DNA of 64,000 bases, taken from NCBI RefSeq assembly GCF_000427445.1, contig NZ_KE386496.1, positions 248,001 to 312,000 on the forward strand, given 5' to 3'. The notes under the pieces are model-generated. The model saw only the letters and a list, made by a program, of their open reading frames with translations. It searched no databases and was not told where the DNA came from. Positions 58,748 to 64,000 of this stretch are shown here, in pieces; the stretch's first letter is position 1; every line of letters starts with the position of its first letter. The stretch comes from Methylocapsa acidiphila B2 (lineage in GTDB: Bacteria; Pseudomonadota; Alphaproteobacteria; Rhizobiales; Beijerinckiaceae). The position numbers and the translations under genes were made by a program.

Positions 58748-59161
58748 TCAGGCGCCGCCTTCCTTGCAGATGATCTTCCATTCCGCATCGGTGACCGGCT
58801 GGACCGAGAGCCGCGAATTATTGACGAGCACCATGTCCTTCAGGCGCGGATCGGCCTTGATGGCGACGAGGGAGACCGGCTTCTTTAGAGGCTTGACCGC
58901 GCGCACGTCGACCATGCCGAACTTGCCGCTGGCGTCGGAGGGATCGGGATAAAAAAGCTTGATGACCTCGACGATCCCGACGATCTCCTTGCCCTCGTTC
59001 GAGTGATAGAAGAAGGCTTCGTCGCCGAGCTTCATCGCCATCAAATATTGCTTGGCAGTATGGTTGCGCACGCCATTCCAAAAAGTGCCGGCCGCGCCCG
59101 CGGCGACCTGGTCGGCCCAGGACCATTTATTGGGCTCGCTCTTGATCAGCCAATGCGCCAT
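58748..59161 (-). CDS. EVE-domain protein
   Basis: A 137-residue single-domain EVE protein (thymocyte nuclear protein 1 type). It begins MAHWLIKSEPNKWSW and has the family pattern WNGVRNHTAKQYLMAMKLGDEAFFYHSNEGKEIVGIVEV. EVE domains bind modified bases. Start ATG 59161 with GGAGAAG upstream is preferred over 59188. It is next to gpsA on the same strand, 76 bases after its end. Confidence 0.88.
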   Translation of the reverse strand: MAHWLIKSEPNKWSWADQVAAGAAGTFWNGVRNHTAKQYLMAMKLGDEAFFYHSNEGKEIVGIVEVIKLFYPDPSDASGKFGMVDVRAVKPLKKPVSLVAIKADPRLKDMVLVNNSRLSVQPVTDAEWKIICKEGGA

Positions 59162-59237
59162 GGATCTCGCTTCTCCGCTTGCGCGCAAAGCTAGACCATT
59201 TCCAACATTGCTGGGAAGAGGGGCGTCCTCGAGTCGC

Positions 59238-60257
59238 TCAGCTCAAATCGCCCGACTCGGCTTTCGACGGCCGCGCGAGCAGCGCGGCGATCGCCTCGTC
59301 AATGGTGATCCGCTCGGCGAGCACGGCGTCGACCGCGGCCGCGATCGGCATATCCACGTCTTTGGCCCGGGCGAGGTCGACCAGAATTCCGCAGGTTTGC
59401 GCGCCCTCCGCTAGGCCGCCGCGTTGCGCGGCTTCCGCGACTCCGAGACCGCGGCCGAGCGAAACGCCGAGCGAATAATTCCGAGACATGGGCGAGGTGC
59501 AGGTCAAAACGAGATCGCCGAGGCCGGAAAGGCCCATCAGCGTGCCAGGCTCGGCGCCGAAGGCCCGGCCGAATCGGCTGAGCTCGGCAAAGCCGCGCGC
59601 GACCAGCGCCGCGCCGGCGCTCGCGCCGAGGCCGCGCCCGGCGGCTATGCCATTGGCGATGGCGAGCACATTTTTGGCGGCGCCGCCGATCTCCACCCCG
59701 CGCAAATCGGTCGAGGAATAGAGCCGAAACCAAGGGGTCGCGAGCAGGCTCGAAAGCCTTGCGGCGAGATCGCCGTCCTGCGCCGCGAGGGTGACGGCGG
59801 TCGGCAGACCCTGTGCGACATCCAGCGCAAAGCTCGGGCCGGAAAGGATGGCAGGCGGGTTTTCCGGCAGGATCTGAGCCACGACCTCGCTGAGAAAAAG
59901 CCCTGTGGCGTGCTCTATCCCCTTGGCGCAGACGATGACCGGGGCGCCCTTAGCGATCAGCGGTGCGGCGGTCTCCAGAACTTGGCGCAATGTCTGGGCC
60001 GGAACCACGGCGAAAATAACGTCTGCCTCCAGAGCCTCAACGAGCTCGGCGGTCGGATGAACATTGGACAGGAGAGGAATGCCAGGTAGATGGCGCGCGT
60101 TGACGCCGGTCGCCGCCATTTCGGCCACATGAGCAGCGTCGCGCGCCCAAAGCGACACGATTGCGTCGCTGTTTGCGCGGGCGGCGAGATTGGCCAGGGC
60201 GGTGCCCCATGCTCCGGCGCCGAGAACCGCGATTCGCCGGTCGGCCGCTATCACCAT
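59238..60257 (-). CDS. gpsA: Glycerol-3-phosphate dehydrogenase (NAD(P)+)
   Basis: A 339-residue enzyme that reduces dihydroxyacetone phosphate to sn-glycerol 3-phosphate for phospholipids. The NAD site is [18 protein letters not shown], and [24 protein letters not shown] and [14 protein letters not shown] are the family motifs. The start at 60257 is chosen since the frame to 60356 adds a Ser/Lys-rich stretch and AGGGAGAA lies near. A 359-base gap separates it from the divergent reductase gene. Confidence 0.94.
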   Translation of the reverse strand: MVIAADRRIAVLGAGAWGTALANLAARANSDAIVSLWARDAAHVAEMAATGVNARHLPGIPLLSNVHPTAELVEALEADVIFAVVPAQTLRQVLETAAPLIAKGAPVIVCAKGIEHATGLFLSEVVAQILPENPPAILSGPSFALDVAQGLPTAVTLAAQDGDLAARLSSLLATPWFRLYSSTDLRGVEIGGAAKNVLAIANGIAAGRGLGASAGAALVARGFAELSRFGRAFGAEPGTLMGLSGLGDLVLTCTSPMSRNYSLGVSLGRGLGVAEAAQRGGLAEGAQTCGILVDLARAKDVDMPIAAAVDAVLAERITIDEAIAALLARPSKAESGDLS

Positions 60258-61654
<1,397 letters not shown>

Positions 61655-61703
61655 GCCGCGCGTCCGAGACGCTCCTTTGCGCCTACCCGAGCGGAGCGAT
61701 CAT

Positions 61704-62207
61704 ATGATCCGAGTCGCGCTCTACACGGGCTCCTTCGATCCTTTGACCAATGGTCATCTCGACGTCATAGAAAGCGCGGCGGCGATTTGCGACGAATTGA
61801 TCGTCGCGCTCGGCGTCAATCCAGGCAAGACGCCCATGTTCAGCGTGGAGGAGCGCGTCACGCTGGTCGAGGCCGTATGCGGAGGGCTTTTCGCCGCGAA
61901 GCCTTGCCGGATTCGGGTGCAGACTTTTTCGGGCCTTGCGGTCGAGGCCGCGCGTGCGGCGGGCGCGACGCTTCTCGTGCGGGGGCTGCGCGACGGTTCG
62001 GACTTCGATTATGAGATCCAGATGGCCAGCATGAATGCGGCGATGGCGCCGGAGGTCAAGACGGTGTTTTTCGCGGCCTCTCCCGCGGTCCGTCACATTA
62101 CGGCGACATTGGTGCGCCAGATCGCAAGTCTTGGCGGCGATCCGTCTTCCTTCGTGCCGGATCTCGTCGCCCGCGCGCTCGCCGCAAAGCGGCGCGGCGC
62201 GAGTTAG
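61704..62207 (+). CDS. coaD: Phosphopantetheine adenylyltransferase
   Basis: A 167-residue enzyme of coenzyme A synthesis. It has [16 protein letters not shown] (the nucleotide T-G-S-F-D-P and H-x-x-H-type motif), [32 protein letters not shown] and the usual length. The start at 61704 is chosen because it gives the normal [13 protein letters not shown]; the frame from 61641 overlaps the reductase end. Confidence 0.95.
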   Translation: MIRVALYTGSFDPLTNGHLDVIESAAAICDELIVALGVNPGKTPMFSVEERVTLVEAVCGGLFAAKPCRIRVQTFSGLAVEAARAAGATLLVRGLRDGSDFDYEIQMASMNAAMAPEVKTVFFAASPAVRHITATLVRQIASLGGDPSSFVPDLVARALAAKRRGAS

Positions 62208-62319
62208 AAGAATTTTCAAGCGAGGCGACGCCGGTTCGGGTCGGCTATGCGCCGAGACAGAATACGAGAGCTTCGCCAAACAGGCTCAAAGCCGATCAGC
62301 ATGGGAGGATGGAATTCGA

Positions 62320-62934
62320 ATGTCGCTTCAACGAATGATTTTGGGCCTGGGCCTGGCGCTCGCCCTGATGTCCGGCCTCGCCGCCGCCCCCGCGCAAGAT
62401 CCGCAAAACACGCTCTATCTCGACACCAAGGACGGCCGCATCACCATCCTGCTGCGTCCTGATCTTGCGCCGAAACATGTCGCGCAGATCGAGGCCCTGA
62501 CCAAGCGCGGCTTCTACGACGGCATCGTCTTCCATCGCGTCATCGAGGGCTTCATGGCGCAGACCGGCGATCCGACGGGCACCGGAATGGGCAAGTCCGA
62601 CCTACCCAATATTCCCGCTGAATTTTCCTCCGAGCCCTTCAAACGCGGCACGGTGGGGATGGCCCGCTCCCAAGATCCCGATTCGGCCAATTCGCAATTC
62701 TTCATCTGTTTCGGGGAGGCGCCGTTCCTCAACGGCAAATATACGGTCGTCGGTCAGGTGATCTCCGGGATGGACGTCGTCGACAAGATCAAGAAGGGCG
62801 CAAAGGAAAGCAACGGCTCGGTCACCAATCCCGACAAGATCGTCAAGCTCCAGATCGCTGCGGACGCCGACGCCGGCAAAGCCGATGCAGGCAAGGGCGG
62901 AGCAGCCAAGGCCGGCGCGGGAAAAGCCAAATAG
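62320..62934 (+). CDS. Exported peptidyl-prolyl cis-trans isomerase (PpiA type)
   Basis: A 204-residue cyclophilin with a signal peptide (MILGLGLALALMSGLAAAPAQ), so periplasmic. The catalytic region is FYDGIVFHRVIEGFMAQTGDPTGTG, GMARSQDPDSANSQFFICFG and KYTVVGQVISGMDVVDKIKKG. The C-terminus has an unusual Ala/Gly/Lys-rich tail (DAGKADAGKGGAAKAG), likely disordered. GGAGGA precedes ATG 62320. Another cyclophilin without a signal follows. Confidence 0.92.
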   Translation: MSLQRMILGLGLALALMSGLAAAPAQDPQNTLYLDTKDGRITILLRPDLAPKHVAQIEALTKRGFYDGIVFHRVIEGFMAQTGDPTGTGMGKSDLPNIPAEFSSEPFKRGTVGMARSQDPDSANSQFFICFGEAPFLNGKYTVVGQVISGMDVVDKIKKGAKESNGSVTNPDKIVKLQIAADADAGKADAGKGGAAKAGAGKAK

Positions 62935-63437
62935 GAACCGTTCTCGCCGATGGATTTGGAAACGGGGCGCACGGAGCCTCCGACCTCGATCCTGTGACGA
63001 CCGCGCGGCGCCTTAAAAGAAAAATTGGGCGCCGCACGCGAAATCCCGACTCATCCCCAATATGGGTGATGCGTCGCACGTTGCAGCACGGCATGATCCT
63101 ATCGTTTTCAACGACCGAGTTTTGATGTCGCCGCTCTCGTAAGAAGCCTCGGGGGGAGTTTCTTCCTAGTTTCCTTTCTGGGCGGCGAACTGGATTTATG
63201 CGGGCGCTGGCATATTGTTCCGCACCTCAGTTTTGAGTTTTCAGAACGAATGTTGCTCTTCTTGCGCATCAGCCAGCCGGTGCGCAAGAATTTTGCCCTT
63301 CCAGCTTCCAAGGATCGACGCTCAAGACGCGGACCCGCGCGATCCGTCGCCGTTTCGCCGCCCACCCCACGGTTTACCTTGGGGCGCGCTTGGTCTATTG
63401 CGTCGGCCACGTAGAGTTTAAATCGTAGGAGTTCCGA
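62935..63437. other. Gap between the two cyclophilin genes, no gene seen
   Basis: This 503-base gap has no convincing gene; the open frames are antisense or extended versions of neighbours. An inverted repeat GCGGCGCC (63005-63012) and GGCGCCGC (63028-63035) could be a terminator for the upstream gene. The rest looks unremarkable, but the downstream promoter should be here. Confidence 0.45.
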
Positions 63438-63893
63438 ATGCCGGAAGCCGGGAACACGCTCACCCTGGAGACGACGCAAGGCCCCGTGGTGATAGAAATG
63501 CGGCCGGATCTTGCGCCGGGCCATGTCGCCCATATCAAGAAGCTCGTCGAGGAGAAATTCTACGACGGCATCGTCTTCCATCGCGTGATCGACGGCTTCA
63601 TGGCCCAGACCGGCTGCCCGAACGGCACGGGGACCGGCGGATCGAAATATTCCAATCTCAAGGCCGAGTTCACCGCCGAGCCCCATGTGCGCGGAATCTG
63701 CTCCATGGCGCGGGCGCAGGACCCGAATTCCGCCAATTCGCAATTTTTCATCTGCTTCGACGACGCCCGCTTTCTCGACCGCCAATATACGGTTTGGGGC
63801 AAGGTGATCTCCGGCATGGAGAATGTCGATAAGATCAAGCGCGGCGAGCCGGTGCGCGATCCCGACAAGATCGTCAGCGCGACTCTGAGCTGA
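63438..63893 (+). CDS. ppiB: Cytoplasmic peptidyl-prolyl cis-trans isomerase (PpiB type)
   Basis: A 151-residue cyclophilin with no signal peptide. Motifs match the neighbour: FYDGIVFHRVIDGFMAQTGCP, SMARAQDPNSANSQFFICFDD and WGKVISGMENVDKIKRGEP. TAGGAG precedes ATG 63438. A paired exported and cytoplasmic cyclophilin ahead of queA is a common alphaproteobacterial order. Confidence 0.94.
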   Translation: MPEAGNTLTLETTQGPVVIEMRPDLAPGHVAHIKKLVEEKFYDGIVFHRVIDGFMAQTGCPNGTGTGGSKYSNLKAEFTAEPHVRGICSMARAQDPNSANSQFFICFDDARFLDRQYTVWGKVISGMENVDKIKRGEPVRDPDKIVSATLS

Positions 63894-63901
63894 TTCTTTT
63901 C

Positions 63902-63922
63902 CGGGCTGGAGCCCGATTGTTT
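63902..63922 (+). terminator. Short terminator after ppiB
   Basis: CGGGCT and AGCCCG form a 6-base stem with a very short loop, followed by ATTGTTT. It is weak and may be read through. Confidence 0.5.
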
Positions 63923-63977
63923 CAGGCGGCCGACAAGGCGCCTTGCCTGCGCAGCCGCGGCGCGCAATGACGAAATC

Positions 63978-64000
63978 ATGCGCGTCGATCTCTTCGACTT
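63978..64000 (+). CDS. queA: Start of QueA (partial, runs off the window)
   Basis: Only seven full codons are present, MRVDLFDF in outline. This is the typical start of S-adenosylmethionine:tRNA ribosyltransferase-isomerase of queuosine synthesis, and the ppiA-ppiB-queA order agrees. Too little is visible to be certain. Confidence 0.6.

Overview
The window looks like chromosomal DNA of a methylotrophic alphaproteobacterium of the order Hyphomicrobiales (Rhizobiales), probably a Beijerinckiaceae- or Methylocystaceae-type organism. The basis is a complete calcium-type methanol dehydrogenase (mxa) cluster, a red-type (form I with CbbX) RuBisCO operon, the Rhizobiales-length SerC with a likely serC RNA leader, KdpFABC-DE followed by an EIIA-Ntr-like gene, and GC-rich coding sequence throughout. 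The species cannot be named from the sequence alone. No tRNA, rRNA, CRISPR array, prophage or intact transposon was seen; the only mobile DNA is a decayed ISL3-type transposase fragment.

Layout. 1-8950 (minus strand): a Calvin-cycle operon in the order fbp-prk-tkt-fba-cbbL-cbbS-cbbX-rpe (rpe is cut by the window edge), with a hairpin and dispersed-type repeat between fbp and prk. No cbbR is present here. 9197-14081: housekeeping and hypothetical genes (an esterase, a VanX-type dipeptidase, a YjbQ protein, three small unknown genes, a MoaB/CinA-domain protein and Gpt). 14160-16470: a PepSY membrane protein and the broken ISL3 transposase. 16498-30903: the methanol oxidation region, with mxaF-J-G-I-R-S-A-C-K-L on the minus strand, a MoxYX-like two-component system upstream on the same strand, and mxaD plus a YVTN beta-propeller gene divergently on the plus strand. 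30965-33930: a solitary hypX and a GlxA-type AraC regulator. 34185-38641: serC, serA and an outer-membrane barrel protein.

38966-48123 (plus strand): a small membrane ORF, kdpF, kdpA, kdpB, an extended kdpC, kdpD, kdpE and a ptsN-like gene. 48379-53746: an LptF/G-type permease, two glycosyltransferases, a small unknown gene and ahcY. 53935-58633: a frameshifted AraC/GyrI-type regulator, a Cys-rich secreted protein, a small secreted protein, a YncE-like propeller and a TetR regulator with paired operators. 58748-64000: an EVE-domain protein, gpsA, a ferredoxin-NADP reductase, coaD, two cyclophilins and the first codons of queA.

How it fits together: MxaFI oxidises methanol in the periplasm and passes electrons to cytochrome cL (MxaG). 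MxaJ and MxaD assist, and MxaR/S/A/C/K/L are maturation and calcium-insertion factors. The Calvin operon gives a route to fix CO2 made from C1 oxidation. SerC/SerA, AhcY and HypX (formyl-tetrahydrofolate to CO) are further links to one-carbon metabolism. The most notable novelties are an MxaL fused to a c-type cytochrome, a KdpC with a PsiF-like tail, repeated TAGAAT-type motifs upstream of mxaF and in the mxaY/mxaD gap, strong hairpins between mxaF and mxaJ and between mxaI and mxaR, and the hydrogenase-maturation gene hypX without any hydrogenase gene nearby.
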